Assembly (NCBI RefSeq): GCF_042477335.2
Contig: NC_091255.1
Span: forward strand, 18,702,501 to 18,766,500
DNA: 64,000 bases
Direction of reading: 5' to 3'
From: Ovis canadensis
Taxonomy: Eukaryota > Chordata > Mammalia > Artiodactyla > Bovidae
The notes beneath the pieces are model-generated. The model saw nothing but the letters and a program-made list of their open reading frames with translations, was not told the DNA's origin and did not search any database. A program made the position numbers and the translations under genes. Of the stretch, positions 34,094 through 44,759 are shown piece after piece (the first letter of the stretch is position 1; each line of letters opens with the position of its first letter).

Positions 34094-34377
34094 AAGAGAA
34101 GTTTGCCAGGTAAGGTAACTAAAGTGAGCATATTTTATATCTCTTGGTGGGAGTGAAGCCTGTCATATGGGTTCTTGCAGTCTAACCAAGTACAAGTGTA
34201 ACAGGAGGGAAGTGGGCAGGACACAAATTTGGAAAGAACCACATAGCCCAAGGACACAACAGAAACCAGTTAGAATCAACGGGATCCAAGATGGCAGACA
34301 AGGTGATTTCAATTAGACCCTGATCCTCAGTCAGCAAGCTAAATGACACACCCAGAGGTGCCATGACAGCTCCAAGG

Positions 34378-34504
34378 AAAGTGAAAGTCGTTCAGTCTTG
34401 TCTGATTCTCTACGACCACATGGACTGCAGCCTGCCAGGCTCCTCTGGCCATGAAATTCTCCAGGCAAGAATCCTGGAATGGGTTGCCATTTCCTTCTCC
34501 AGTA
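34378..34504 (-). repeat. Bov-A monomer with duplication
   Basis: Only the BovB-derived unit is present. ACAGCTCCAAGG (34366-34377) and ACAGTTCCAAGG (34505-34516) flank it, a 12-base duplication with one mismatch, so the monomer inserted as such rather than losing its head later. Confidence 0.88.
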
Positions 34505-34583
34505 ACAGTTCCAAGGCACTGTCCAAAGACCAAGGAATACACAGTGGCCCAATTCCTGGAAATCTCCATCCCTTCCCTAAAAT

Positions 34584-34793
34584 GGGTTTCCCTGGTGGCT
34601 CAGACAATAAAGAATCCACCTGTAATGTGGGAGACCTGGGTTCGATTGCTGGTTTGGGAAGAGCCCCTGGAGAAGGAATAGCTACCCACTCTAATATTCT
34701 GGCCTGGAGAATTCCATGGACAGAGGAGCCAGGCAGGCTACATACAGTCCATGGGGTCACAAAGAATCAAACATGACTGAATGACTTACACTT
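34584..34793 (+). repeat. Bov-tA SINE
   Basis: Complete, with TCCCTAAAAT (34574-34583) and TCCCCAAAAT (34794-34803) as a one-mismatch duplication. Confidence 0.9.
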
Positions 34794-34844
34794 TCCCCAA
34801 AATAGTTGGAATAATCCTCCCACACATTAGCATATGAATTGCAG

Positions 34845-34990
34845 CAGCTCAGTCATTCTCCCGGAGCTTGCTCAAACTCATGGCCATCTAGTCAGTGATG
34901 CCATCCAACCATCTCATCCTCTGTTGTCCCCTTCTCCTGCCTTCAGTCTTTCCCAGCATCAAGGTCTTTTCAAATGAGTCAGTTCTTCAC
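34845..34990 (-). repeat. BovB 3' fragment abutting a second BovB
   Basis: It is the complement of the BovB C-terminal coding segment ('gatgccatccaaccatctcatcc', 'gagtcagttcttcacatca'). Its own GTTCA tail is missing, and it ends directly at the tail of the next copy. Confidence 0.82.
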
Positions 34991-34992
34991 AT

Positions 34993-36362
34993 CAGTTCAG
35001 TTCAGTTCAGTTCAGTCACTCAGTCATGTCCGACTCTTTGCAACCCCATGAACCGCAGCACGCCAGGCCTCCGTGTCCATCACCAACTCCCAGAGTCCAC
35101 GCAAATCCATGTCCATTGAGTCGATGATGCCATCCAACCATCTCATCCTCTGTCGTCCCCTGCTCCTCCTGCCCTCAATCTTTCCCAGCATCAGGGTCTT
35201 TTCCAAGGAGTCAGCTCTTCGCATCAGGTGGCCAAAGTATTAGACTTTCAGCTTCAACACCAGTCCTTCCAATGAATATTCAGGACTGATTTCCTTTAGG
35301 ATTGACTGGTTGGATCTCCTTGCAGTCCAAGGGACTCTCAAGAGTCTTCTCCAACACCACAGTTCAAAAGCATCAATGCTTCAGCTCTCAGCTTCCTTTA
35401 TAGTCCAACTTTCACATCCATACACGACTACTGGAAAAACCATAGCTTTGACTAGACAAACCTTTGTCGTCAAAGTAGTTTCTCTGCCTTTTAGTGTGCT
35501 GTCTAGGTTGGTCATAGCTTTTCTTTTAAGGAGCAAGCGTCTTTTAATTTCATGGATGCAGTCACCATCTGCAATGATTTTGGAGCCCCCCAAAATAAAG
35601 TCTCTAACTGTTTCCGTTGTTTCCCCATCTTGCCATGAAGTGATGGGACCAGATGCCATGATCTTAGTTTTTTGAATGCTGAGTTTTAAGCCACCTTTTT
35701 CACTCTCTTCTTTCACTTTCATCAAGAGGCTCTTTAGTTCCTCTTTGCTTTCTGCCATAAGGGCAGTGTCATCTGTGTATCTGAGGTAATTTTTTTATAT
35801 TTCTCTTGCAATCTTTATTCCAACTTGTGTTTCATCCAGCCCAGCATTTCTCATGATGTACTCTGCATATAAGTTGAATAACAGGCTGACAATATACAGC
35901 CTTGATGTACTCCTTTCCCAATTTGGAACCAGTCTGCTGTTCCTTGTCCGGTTCTAACTGTTGCTTCTTGGCCTGCATACAGATTTCTCAGGAGGCAGGT
36001 CAGGTGGTCTGGTATTCCCATCTCTTGAAGAATTTTCCACAGTTCATTGTGATCCATGTAGTCAAAGGCTTTGGCGTAGTCAATTAAGCAGAAGTAGATG
36101 TTTTTCTGGAACTCTCTTCTTTTTCAATGATCCAGTAGATGTTGGCAATTTGATCTCTGGTTGCTCTGCCTTTTCTAAATCCAGCTTGAACATCTGGGAT
36201 TTCACAGTTCACATACTGTTGAAGCCTGGCTTGGAGAATTTTGAGCATTACTTTGCTAGCGTGTGAGATAAGGGCAATTGTGTAGTAGTTTGAACATTCT
36301 TTGGCATTGCCTTTCTTTGGGATTGGGATGAAAACTGACCTTTTCCAGTCCTTTGGCCACTG
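34993..36362 (-). repeat. BovB (RTE) LINE, 5'-truncated, with RT remnants
   Basis: The (GTTCA)n tail is at 34993-35015. Minus-strand frames carry in order (right to left) the WPKDWKRSVFIPIPKKGNAK region (about 36345-36285), LQARLQQYV, the MGIPDHLTCLLRNLYAGQEA region near 36020-35960, and YGCESWTIKEAE near 35395. Stops and frameshifts separate these blocks, and the YADD catalytic region (near 35760-35790) is interrupted. The element is non-autonomous now. Full BovB is about 3.2 kb; this is about 1.37 kb. Confidence 0.9.
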
Positions 36363-37000
36363 CTTAAGGCCACATGGAATTACCCAGCCTATAAAGCCAC
36401 ATTTCACAGCCACACTCGCCCTCTGCGATGGCCCACACTCTGCCTGAATCTGAATCTGCTTCTCTCTGAATCTGGATAGATCCACTTCTTACCTATTTCT
36501 GTCTCTCACTGTATTCTTTCTGTAATGAGACATCAAGAAACTGAGCTTCATTAGGTCCGTACCATGTACCATGGTCTTTGGCTGGGCTCAAGTCCCAGTC
36601 ACATAGGTTCAAGTCCTAAGAACGGTTTTGGCTGAGTTTGAGTTCCTACCACATGGGTTCAAGTCCCAATCTGAGATAAACAGTTTCACAAGTGGTAGGA
36701 GAATGGGGTGGCTGGCAATCACTCATGTAAAAGCAAGAAGGAGGCTATCTCCACGGGGAGTAAGCTCGACAGAGAACTGGGCAACGTCTTGGGGGAACAG
36801 ACATCTCTTGGCCCCATTTATCTTTCCTCTTCCTTTCTCTTCCCTAATCTCTCAGGATCTAGGGAACCCCTTTCAAGTGAAGGATAAGAAGTGGGGAAAT
36901 CTTGCTTTTAATCGTAGTGTTTTCTCCCACATGATTTGTTCTTGCCTAAAGTCCTCTTTTCTTACCCTCGGTGACCTTAGGATTTTGAAACTCAAAAGCT
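36363..37000 (+). repeat. Probable endogenous-retrovirus LTR 3' part and leader
   Basis: A TATA-like CCTATAAAGCC at about 36389 is followed by CT-rich sequence with the 'ctctctgaatctgg...ctcactgtattctttctgtaatgagacatcaag' wording that I associate with ruminant ERV R-U5 regions, then by repeated 'gggttcaagtccc'-like units to 36670. No gag/pol coding sequence is recognised and the 5' LTR part is absent at the BovB junction. It is a relic only; the assignment is from memory of the family and is not firm. Confidence 0.45.
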
Positions 37001-37037
37001 AAAGAAATACAAATGTTTTTTCAAATCAAATAAAATT

Positions 37038-37156
37038 TGGGACTTTTCTGGCAGTGCAGTGGCTAAGACTCTGTACTTCAGTGCAGGGGGCACAGATTCG
37101 ACTCCTGGTTGGGGAACTAAGATTCCACATGGCACATAGTATGGCTGAAAAAAAAA
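37038..37156 (+). repeat. CHR SINE
   Basis: The head is GGGACTTTTCTGGCAGTGCAG, box B is GATTCGACTCC, with an A tail. Flanks AAATCAAATAAAATT and about AAATCAGATATAATT suggest an imperfect duplication. Confidence 0.86.
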
Positions 37157-37179
37157 TCAGATATAATTAATTTCTATCA

Positions 37180-37800
37180 TCTCAAAAATTCCTTCTCATC
37201 CTTCTTTTCTATAATGAACTCACTTCTCCCATCCCTAGCCCCTTGACAACAACTGATCTGTTTTCTGTTCCTATAGTATTTCTGAGCGACTTCACTTTCA
37301 CTTTCACTTTCATGGACTGGAGAAGGACATGGCAACCCACTCCAGTGTTCTTGCCTGGAGAATCCCAGGGACAGAGGAGCCTGGTGGGCTGCCGTCTATG
37401 GGGTCGCACAGAGTCAGACATGACTGAAGTGACTCAGCAGCAGCAGCAGCAGCAGCAGCAGTATTTCATTGTATGGATGTACCACAGTATGTTCACCAGT
37501 TGTAAGTGTTTGTGTTATTTCCAGCTTCTGGCTCTTATTGGGAAAACTGTCGTTAACATTTGTGGACAGGTTTTGGTATGTATTTTGTATATACTTTCAC
37601 TTCTCTTGGTTTTCTTAGATATGAGATTGCTAGATCATATGGCAAGTGGATGCTTTAAATTTAGAAGAAACTATCAAACTTTTTCCAAAGAGCCTGTGCC
37701 GTTTTGCATTCCCACCAGCAGTGCATGAGAGTTCTGGTTGGTCCACATCATCGTCAGCACTCAGAATTGTCTGTTTATTTTTCAGTTTAGTCCTTCTGAT
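37180..37800 (-). repeat. L1 3'UTR fragment split by a Bov-A2 unit
   Basis: 'gccccttgacaacaactgatctgttttctgttcctatagtattt' then, after the SINE, 'attgtatggatgtaccacagtatgttcacc' and 'gagattgctagatcatatggcaagt...cattcccaccagcagtgcatgagag'. This is a typical L1 3' end in reverse. Confidence 0.78.
37283..37459 (+). repeat. Bov-A2 fragment with (CAG)n tail
   Basis: It starts in the linker (CTTCACTTTCACTTTCACTTTC), has one Bov-A unit and ends in a pure GCA/CAG run (37435-37461). AGTATTTC flanks it (37275-37282 and 37460-37467). Confidence 0.9.
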
Positions 37801-38094
37801 AGATGTAGACACTCACTTATTTTTTTCTTTCTGATTCCTACTGACACATTTCTCCTTTGGGATAAATGTGCAGAAAATCCTATCTGACAAATAAAGCCCA
37901 AGAGGAAATTTAAGAGTAACTTTACATAATAAGCAAAAATATATCTTGCTTCATAAGAAAACATAAAGGTAAGAATGAAAAACTGAAGAAGTGAGGAGCA
38001 ATGTTGGGAAGTGGGACCTAGGTATGTGGTCTCATAACCTTTCCAGTATAGTTCTTTCTTGTCATCCATTTAGACAGTACACAATGCTGTCATT

Positions 38095-38412
38095 GGTTAG
38101 TGGCAAAGTCGAGTCCGATTCTTTGCGACCCCATGACCTGTTCTCCGGGCTTCCCTGTCCTTCACCAGCTCCCGGAGCTTGCTCCAACTCATGTCCGTTG
38201 AGCCAGTGATGCCATTCAACCACCTTATCCTCTCTTGCCTCCTTCTCCTCCTGCCCTCAGTCTTTCAGACAGCATCAGGTCTTTTCCAATGAGTCTGCTT
38301 TTTGCATCAGGTGGCCAAAGTATTGGAGCTTCAGCATCAGTCCTTCCAGTTACTATTCAGGGTTGATTACCTTTAGGATTGACTGGTTTGATCTCCTTGC
38401 TGTCCAAGGGAT
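38095..38412 (-). repeat. BovB 3'-end fragment
   Basis: The complement of the BovB C-terminal coding part runs from 'gagtccgattctttgcgacccc' to 'ctccttgctgtccaaggga'. The GTTCA tail is lost. Confidence 0.87.
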
Positions 38413-38414
38413 TT

Positions 38415-39425
38415 CTTTTTTGGCCAAATTTTCTGACTAATCCATTTGGAAAAATCTGCTTTTGCTCTCAGCATTGGTTATACAATCAACCACTTTTTGT
38501 TAACTCCTGTTTTCCAACTTAGTCTCCTTTAAATCGGAAATGTCAGCACTCACAGAGACAGGTGAGACAATAGCATTGCTAAAATAGCCACATGTAAAAT
38601 TATTTAAAAAGATTGCACATTCAAAGGAATACCTCACCCTTGACCCAAAATTATGTTATTTTTCAGTTCTTAAGAAGGTAGTTTGACATAAAGAGTCTTC
38701 AAATTCTTCTGAAGACTCATCTTGTACTTTTTCTTATCACTCCTCATTCACTTCATCAACACATTCATTTGCAGGATAATCTTACAATTTATTTCTTGGC
38801 CATTTAGTTCCAGGCTCCACTGAGACTATTATGACCTCTAAAAGGGGCTGCTTGAATCAAGATCCAGAAACCTCAGGTGTGAAATAGAGACTACAACCCC
38901 CTCCTTATGCATGAGATTGGAAAGGAAGGCATTTCTTCCAGCTGTATTTGGGACACACACGGGGGCTTTGCTTACCCAGGGTTGCTTCAAACACCTCCAT
39001 GCAGCCAACAAAAGGAACAGAGCACCCCACATCCTATCCTGACAGTCTGTGTCCTGCTTCCTTTCCTGCAAGGAGAAATTGTTGCTTGTAGCCATACTTG
39101 CCTGCACCAGTCACCTCTCTTCTACCAAATGCAAGGGAGAGCAAGCAAGCAGAGGGGTCGGCATTTTGAAGACTTCAGGTAATCTCCTGACTGGTTGAAA
39201 AGGCTTACTTTTCGTTTCTAGGCAATAAGTCGTGATTTATAAGCAAAAGGCTACTCCTGTCTTCAGCCGTCATCTGCATCCATATCCCCCACAGCCCTGT
39301 ATGCAGGATGGCCCAATAGTTTGGCAAACGAAGAGTGTGCTGACATTGACTGCTCACATTTGAGAGCCAGACTCCAGCTTTTGGTTCAAAATGTGATGGT
39401 GACACAATGGGGTCAAGAGAAGCTG
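38415..39425. other. Intergenic, no recognised element
   Basis: No repeats or gene evidence recognised. Confidence 0.45.
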
Positions 39426-39429
39426 CCAG

Positions 39430-39745
39430 GAAAATAGCTCCTAAGAATAGCTCATATGTATTGAGCCCTAGCTCTGTGCCAACCACCGAATGTTCCACAC
39501 GTTCTTTTTATTTTTGCCATGCCACATGGCTTATGGGATTTTAGTTCCCCAACCAGGGATCAAACCTGAGGCCCTGGCAGTGGGGCGCTGAGCCCGAACC
39601 ACTGGACAGCCAGGGAATTGCTACCTGTTTGTTTCCTTACTAGACCTCACATGAACCCTATGGTAGATCCTATTATTAACTCAGTTTTACTGTAAAGAAA
39701 GCAAGCTCAGTGAGAGAGTGACTTTTACCTAAGGGCCCAATGCTA
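39430..39745 (-). repeat. MIR-like relic split by a CHR SINE
   Basis: 39430-39506 ('tatgtattgagccctagctctgtgcc') and 39620-39745 ('cctattattaactcagttttactgtaaagaaagc') are two halves of a MIR complement on either side of the SINE. Confidence 0.5.
39507..39617 (-). repeat. CHR SINE
   Basis: T-rich tail, 'cttatgggattttagttccccaacc', head complement GGACAGCCAGGGAATTGC. Confidence 0.85.
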
Positions 39746-39753
39746 GCAGATAG

Positions 39754-39756
<3 letters not shown>

Positions 39757-39805
<49 letters not shown>

Positions 39806-39921
39806 TAGTCACTCAGTCGTGTCCGACTCTGCAACCCCATGGACTGTAACCTGCCAGGCTCCTCTGTCCATGGAGTTCTCCAGGCAAGAATGCTGGAGTG
39901 GGTTGCCATGTCCTTCTCCAG
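39757..39921 (-). repeat. Bov-A monomer with a 48-base (TG)n tail
   Basis: The insertion comprises (TG)24 at 39757-39804 plus a Bov-A unit. AGCAGATAGTAG occurs exactly at 39745-39756 and 39922-39933 and brackets both parts, so the microsatellite grew from the 3' tail of the SINE. Confidence 0.93.
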
Positions 39922-39998
39922 AGCAGATAGTAGAGCTAAGTTTTAAAAGTATTAATAGATGATGTGAGTATTCATTCTTAACAACTGCTGTATTCTCA

Positions 39999-40184
39999 GG
40001 GGACTTCCCTGGTGGTCCAGTGGCTAAGACTCCATGTTCCCAATGCAGGAGACCTAGGTTCAATCCCTGGTCAGGGGACTAGATCCCACAGACTGCAGCT
40101 AAGAGTTCACACACCATGACTAGTAGATCCTGTGTGCCACCACTAAGACCCAGTACAGCATAAATAAATAATTTTTTTTTTAAA
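39999..40184 (+). repeat. CHR SINE, medium length
   Basis: The head is GGACTTCCCTGGTGGTCCAG, box B is GGTTCAATCCC, a body with 'ccaccactaagacccag' follows, and then a T/A-rich tail. Confidence 0.88.
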
Positions 40185-40339
40185 GAACAAAACAAACCTC
40201 CCCCCCCCACCCCAAATTGCTGCTACATCCTGTCTCAGCCAGAGCTCCATTGCAGCAAAAATCCACAGATAGATAACTCTTAACAATGGGAAAATGTGAA
40301 GATCAAAATTGCCCAGATTTTGAAATCTACTTTGAAAAT

Positions 40340-40560
40340 CTATTCACTTCAATAAGTCATTCATTTGTTCATTTAACAAAAATGTAGGAGCATGTGCAGA
40401 TGTTGAGCATACAATAGTTATAACTATGGTTCCTGCCCTCATGGATCTTACAATCTGAATGAGAAACAGTTTGTAAAGGGAAAATTACAGTAAAAACTGA
40501 TGTATTTTATCAGACCTATGAAGGTGCAAGGCCAAGGAAAAGGAAGAGGTTCCTAGACCT
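40340..40560. repeat. L2-like relic
   Basis: 'attcatttgttcatttaac', 'ttgagcatacaatagttataactatggttcctgccctcatggatcttacaatctg' is the L2-type segment in its usual order. Confidence 0.6.
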
Positions 40561-40623
40561 GATTATGAATGTGAGAAAAGGCTTCCGGGAGAAGACATTT
40601 TAGCAGCTGAGTCTCAAAGAATA

Positions 40624-40970
40624 GGGGCTTGAAGATCCCCTGGAGGCAAGGGAGGAAGAGCCCCTGCATGGCAACCCACTCAGTATTCTTGCCTGGAGAA
40701 TCCCCATGGACAGAGGAGCCTGGCAGGCTACAGTCCACGGGTCACAAAGAAATGGACACAACTGAGTGACTAAACCCAGCACAGATGATGCTAGTAGTAA
40801 AGAACTTGCCTACCAATGCCAACGCAGGAGACATAAGAGACTCAAGGTTGACCCCTGGGTCAGGCAAATCTTCCGGAGAAGGAAATGGCAATGCACTCCA
40901 ATATTCTTGCCTGGACAATCCCATGGACAGAGGAAGAGGTGGACATGACTGAAGCAACTTAGCAGGCAGG
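40624..40970 (+). repeat. Composite Bov-A/Bov-tA insertion
   Basis: A Bov-A unit (about 40626-40775) is followed by a tRNA-like head and second Bov-A unit (about 40785-40970). One 11-base duplication, CTCAAAGAATA (40613-40623 and 40971-40981), brackets the pair, so both arrived together. Confidence 0.88.
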
Positions 40971-41287
40971 CTCAAAGAATAAAGAGGACTCAGGCAATAA
41001 ATAGGGTGTGTGCATCTGTGTGTTTGTGTACATGCACAGTGCTTGTGTATATGGGGTGGGGTGTTGCACAGAGGAGAAAAGGAAGAAGCATAGTATTCAT
41101 ACTTGAGAGTGCGTATTTGGTGTACCTGGAACAGGGGCTTCAGTGGAAACAGCGGGAGAGGAGGACAGTGCTGCACAAGCAGGTTGGGACCCGGTCTTGG
41201 AAAGGCCTTATAAGGGCCTTCAACTCACAGGCACCCAGAAACCACTAAAGGATTTTGAGCAGAAGTGTGACATGGTCAGGTGGGTGT

Positions 41288-41345
41288 CAAGGGAGTTCCC
41301 TGGCAGTCTAGTGGTTAGGACTCTGAGCTTTCACATGGTAGGAAA
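41288..41345 (+). repeat. CHR SINE head fragment
   Basis: GGGAGTTCCCTGGCAGTCTAGTGGTTAGGAC, truncated before box B. Confidence 0.75.
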
Positions 41346-41609
41346 GATGAGTGGTGCAGTCAAAGGGGGAAAAAAAAGATAGGTATCAGATTCCAGCATG
41401 GTCAGTTATGCAAGAAGACATGGAAACAGAAAAAAAATCTGGGATGGGACAATTTCAAAGATGAGAAAAGATAAAATGGTTAACCTGGGGCGGTGCCCAA
41501 AGGGATAAGGAGGAAGAAACAAGGAGATTAAGAAGGCAGGATCTCTGGGACTGAGGATTGCTTCACCATGAGGTAATTTAGTGGTTAACTTCATGTGGCT
41601 CCAGATGGC

Positions 41610-41760
41610 ATTGATTCCATACATTTCATAGCTGTGTGACTCAATCAAGGTACTTAAACCATCCATCGGCCTCGGTCTCCTCATCCATAACATGGGGACA
41701 CAACAGTACTTACAGAAAAGGATTGTCGTAAAAGTCAAGTGAGATCCAAGCATCAAGAAC
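41610..41760 (+). repeat. MIR element
   Basis: 'gctgtgtgactcaatcaaggtacttaaacc', 'gtctcctcatccataacatgggg', 'gtaaaagtcaagtgag' in MIR order. Confidence 0.7.
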
Positions 41761-41768
41761 AGTAAGTG

Positions 41769-42057
41769 CTGGACCTCCCTGGAGGTGCAGTGGTTAAGAC
41801 TTCACCTGCTAACGCAGGGGTCGGGGTTCAGTCCCTGGTTCGTGAAGATTCCATGCGCTTCAGAGCAGCTAAGCCCATGGGCCACAACTACAGGACCTAC
41901 AAGCCTAGAGCCCGTGCTCCACAACAAGAGAAGCCATCACAATGAGAAGCCCGTGCGCCACCACTAGAGAGTAGGCCACGCTCACTGTATCTGGAGAAAG
42001 CCCTCACAAAGCAATGCAGATCAGCTCAGCCAAAAATGAATTAAAAAAAAAAAAAAC
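41769..42057 (+). repeat. Full-length CHR SINE
   Basis: The head is GGACCTCCCTGGAGGTGCAG, box B is GGTTCAGTCCC, a long body carries repeated 'cacaac'/'agaagcc' segments, and an A tail runs to 42056. AGTAAG at 41761 and 42059 is a probable duplication. Confidence 0.9.
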
Positions 42058-42213
42058 GAGTAAGAGTGCAACAGATTTTCTGTTTACGTAATTTTAATGT
42101 GACAAGGGGAGATATCTATGCTACATTCCAGGTTCCTGACCAGGGTCACTGTGTCAACATGGACTACGTGCAGGCTACTTTCCCGTAAAAGCTTGTAATC
42201 TAATAGAGCACTT

Positions 42214-42406
42214 GGGCTTCCCTGTGGCTCAGATGGTGAAGAATCTGCCTGCAATAACAGGAGACTTTGATCCCTGGGTTGGGAAGATCCCCTGGAGGAG
42301 GGCATGGCAACCCACTGCAGTATTCTTGCCTGGAGAATCCCCATGGACACAGTCCCATGGGGTTGCAAAGAGTCAGACATGACTGAGCGACTAAGCAAAG
42401 CAAAAA
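42214..42406 (+). repeat. Bov-tA SINE
   Basis: Complete, with AGCACTT at 42207-42213 and 42407-42413. The tail is GCAAAGCAAAAA. Confidence 0.9.
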
Positions 42407-42414
42407 AGCACTTA

Positions 42415-42980
42415 CTGAAGAAAACACTGTGAAGCTGATCCTAATGGGCCACAGCTAAGATTTGATGTACTTGTTGAGCCATGTAAGTAATAAGTGACAC
42501 TCCTGAGTAGCTCCAGGATCTGGGCTGCCTGATGCAAACAAGATTTTCTGCCTTTGTTCTTAGAAGATATTTTTCAAGTGTCAAAAATATTTCACGAGAT
42601 TCTAATGCTATTAAAGTAACTCAGGTCATTGAAAAAAGTACTAAGAAATACCTCCTGAAAAAGATTATGTCGTCAAATTTCTAGTTTTTTTTTTTTTAGC
42701 TTAACAAAGCATTCTAGAACTTTCTGTGCCCATCCCCTGCAAATGAATTCTACCTCTGAATTCCTGGGAATAACTATAGCGGGAATTCATGCTTGGTTCC
42801 TCAAATTTTTGCTCTTAGGAATAGATCCTTCAGTTTAAATCTCTTTTACTTTCAGAGGGACACTTTGGTACAAATGAGTTTCAGCGTATGGTGTTGCTTT
42901 CTACCCATCCATCCATTCATACATCCCTGGATCTGTTCGCCCACCAACCTACCCATCTATTTACCCATGCAGACTCTTTG
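42415..42980. other. Intergenic, no recognised element
   Basis: Contains a run of 'catccatccattcatacatcc' near 42905-42965, a degenerate simple repeat. No gene evidence. Confidence 0.45.
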
Positions 42981-42984
42981 ACTG

Positions 42985-43205
42985 TGTGAGCCTAGAGTTT
43001 GCAACCAGACCTGCCATTATAAAGCTTTACCACTTAGTACCTATGAGACCTTGAGGCTGTCATGTAACCCCTCTAAACCCAACTCCTTGTTTGTAAAATG
43101 AGGATTCAAACAAGTATCTCCTCACATTTCTCTTGTAAAGATTAAATTAGAATGACTATAGAGCATGGAGCACAGCGCTGGGCATTGACTACCTACTCAA
43201 TATTG
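42985..43205 (+). repeat. MIR element
   Basis: 'gagtttgcaaccagacctgcc', 'ctatgagaccttgaggctgtcatgtaacccctctaaaccc', 'tgtaaaatgaggattcaaa', 'aagattaaattagaatg' in MIR order. Confidence 0.75.
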
Positions 43206-43230
43206 GTATGTGGTGGTTTTTTGTTGCTGT

Positions 43231-43852
43231 TGTTCAGTTACTGAGTCATGGCCAACTCTTTGCAACCCCATGAACTGCAGCTCACCAGGCTTCCCTGTCC
43301 TTCACTATCTCCCTGCGTTTGCTCAAACTTGTGTCCATTGAGTCCGTGATGCCATCCAACCATCTCATCCTCTGTCACTCCCTTCTCCTCCTGCCCTCAA
43401 TCTTTCCCAGTACCAGGGTCTTTTCCATTGAGTCAGCTCTTCACATCAGGTGGCCCAAGTATTGGAGCATCAGTCCTTCCAATGAATATTCAGGGTTGAT
43501 TTCCTTTAGGATTGACTAGTTTGATCTTGCAGTCCAAGGGACTCTCAGAGTCTTCTCCAGCATCACAGTTTGAAAGTATCCATTCTCCAGTGCTCAGCCT
43601 TCTTTATGGTCCAACTCTCACATCTATACATGACTACTGGAAAAACCATAGCTTTGAGTAGATGGACGTTTGCAAGCTAAGTGATGTCTTTGCTTTTTAA
43701 TACACTGTCTAGGTTTATTACAGTTTTTCTTCCAAGGAGTGAGCGTCTTTTAATGTTGTAGCTGCAGTCCCCATCTGCATTGATTTTGGAGCCCAAGAAT
43801 ATGAAATATGACACTGTTTCCATTCTTCCCCATCTATTTGCCATGAAGTGAC
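43231..43852 (-). repeat. BovB LINE 3' fragment
   Basis: About 620 bases of BovB in reverse, from the tail-proximal GTTCAGTTACTGAGTCATGG to 'tgccatgaagtgaca'. Small deletions and stops break the coding frames. Confidence 0.9.
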
Positions 43853-43854
43853 AG

Positions 43855-44635
43855 TTATTCTGCAAACCAGACACTGTGCCAGTCACTGAGCACACAGCTG
43901 TGAACAAGAGTTTGGGCCCTGTCGTCATGGAATATATAGTCTGGAGGAGGAGAAAGACATGGAATTAGTAATTTCTCCCAAATAATCCCATCCCATTAAA
44001 CAGCTACCATTCTCCCAGTTTATCAGGTTCAAAATCAAAGGGTCATGGTTGATTCCTGTCTTACTAGTGCCCCCTTTCCCCTCCCCCTGCACCCAGTCCC
44101 CATATCTAATCCATAGGTAAGTCCTGTTAGCTCTGCCCTCAAAAGATATTTCAAATCTGGCCAGTTTTCACCATCTTCCCTTGTCTGGACTCCAGCAATG
44201 GGCTCGTTACCTGGCCGCCTTACTTTCACTCATGCACCTTACAGCACATTTCCGAGAAGAGCCACAGGGATCTTTTCAAAGTGTAAATCAGGTGTTGCAC
44301 GTCCTCTGCTTAAAATCCTGAAGTTAGAATAAAGTTCAACCTTCAAAGCCTTACTCGCTCACACACCTGCTGTCTCACCAACCACAGCCACACAGACAAT
44401 CTTTCCGTGCCTTGAATGCATGAAGCTCTTACCCATCCTCCCATACATGCCTCCTCCTCAGCCACTGGGTCTCTGCTCAGATGTCTTCTCTTCAGAGAGG
44501 AGGTCTCTGGCCCCCCAACTACACTGGCCCCACCCCATTACCCGCTTCCAACCCCACTCCACCCCCATCATTCTAACCCATTACCTCGTTTTATTTTCTT
44601 GATATCACTTTTGTTCTCTATCTCTCTCCCTCCTT
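43855..44635. other. Intergenic, L2-like start then unassigned
   Basis: 43858-43965 ('gacactgtgccagtcactgagcacacagctgtgaacaagag') is L2-like. The C-rich stretch 44515-44580 is unassigned. Confidence 0.45.
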
Positions 44636-44639
44636 TTAA

Positions 44640-44759
44640 ATTTAATTTTAGTTTTTGACACGCGTGTGGGATCTTAGTTCCCTGACCAGGGTTTGAACCC
44701 ATCTGTGTCTCCTGCAGTGGAGCACAGAGTCTAAACCACTGAGCCTCCAGGGAAGTCCT
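44640..44759 (-). repeat. CHR SINE
   Basis: 'gtgtgggatcttagttccctgacc', head complement GCCTCCAGGGAAGTCC. Confidence 0.87.
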
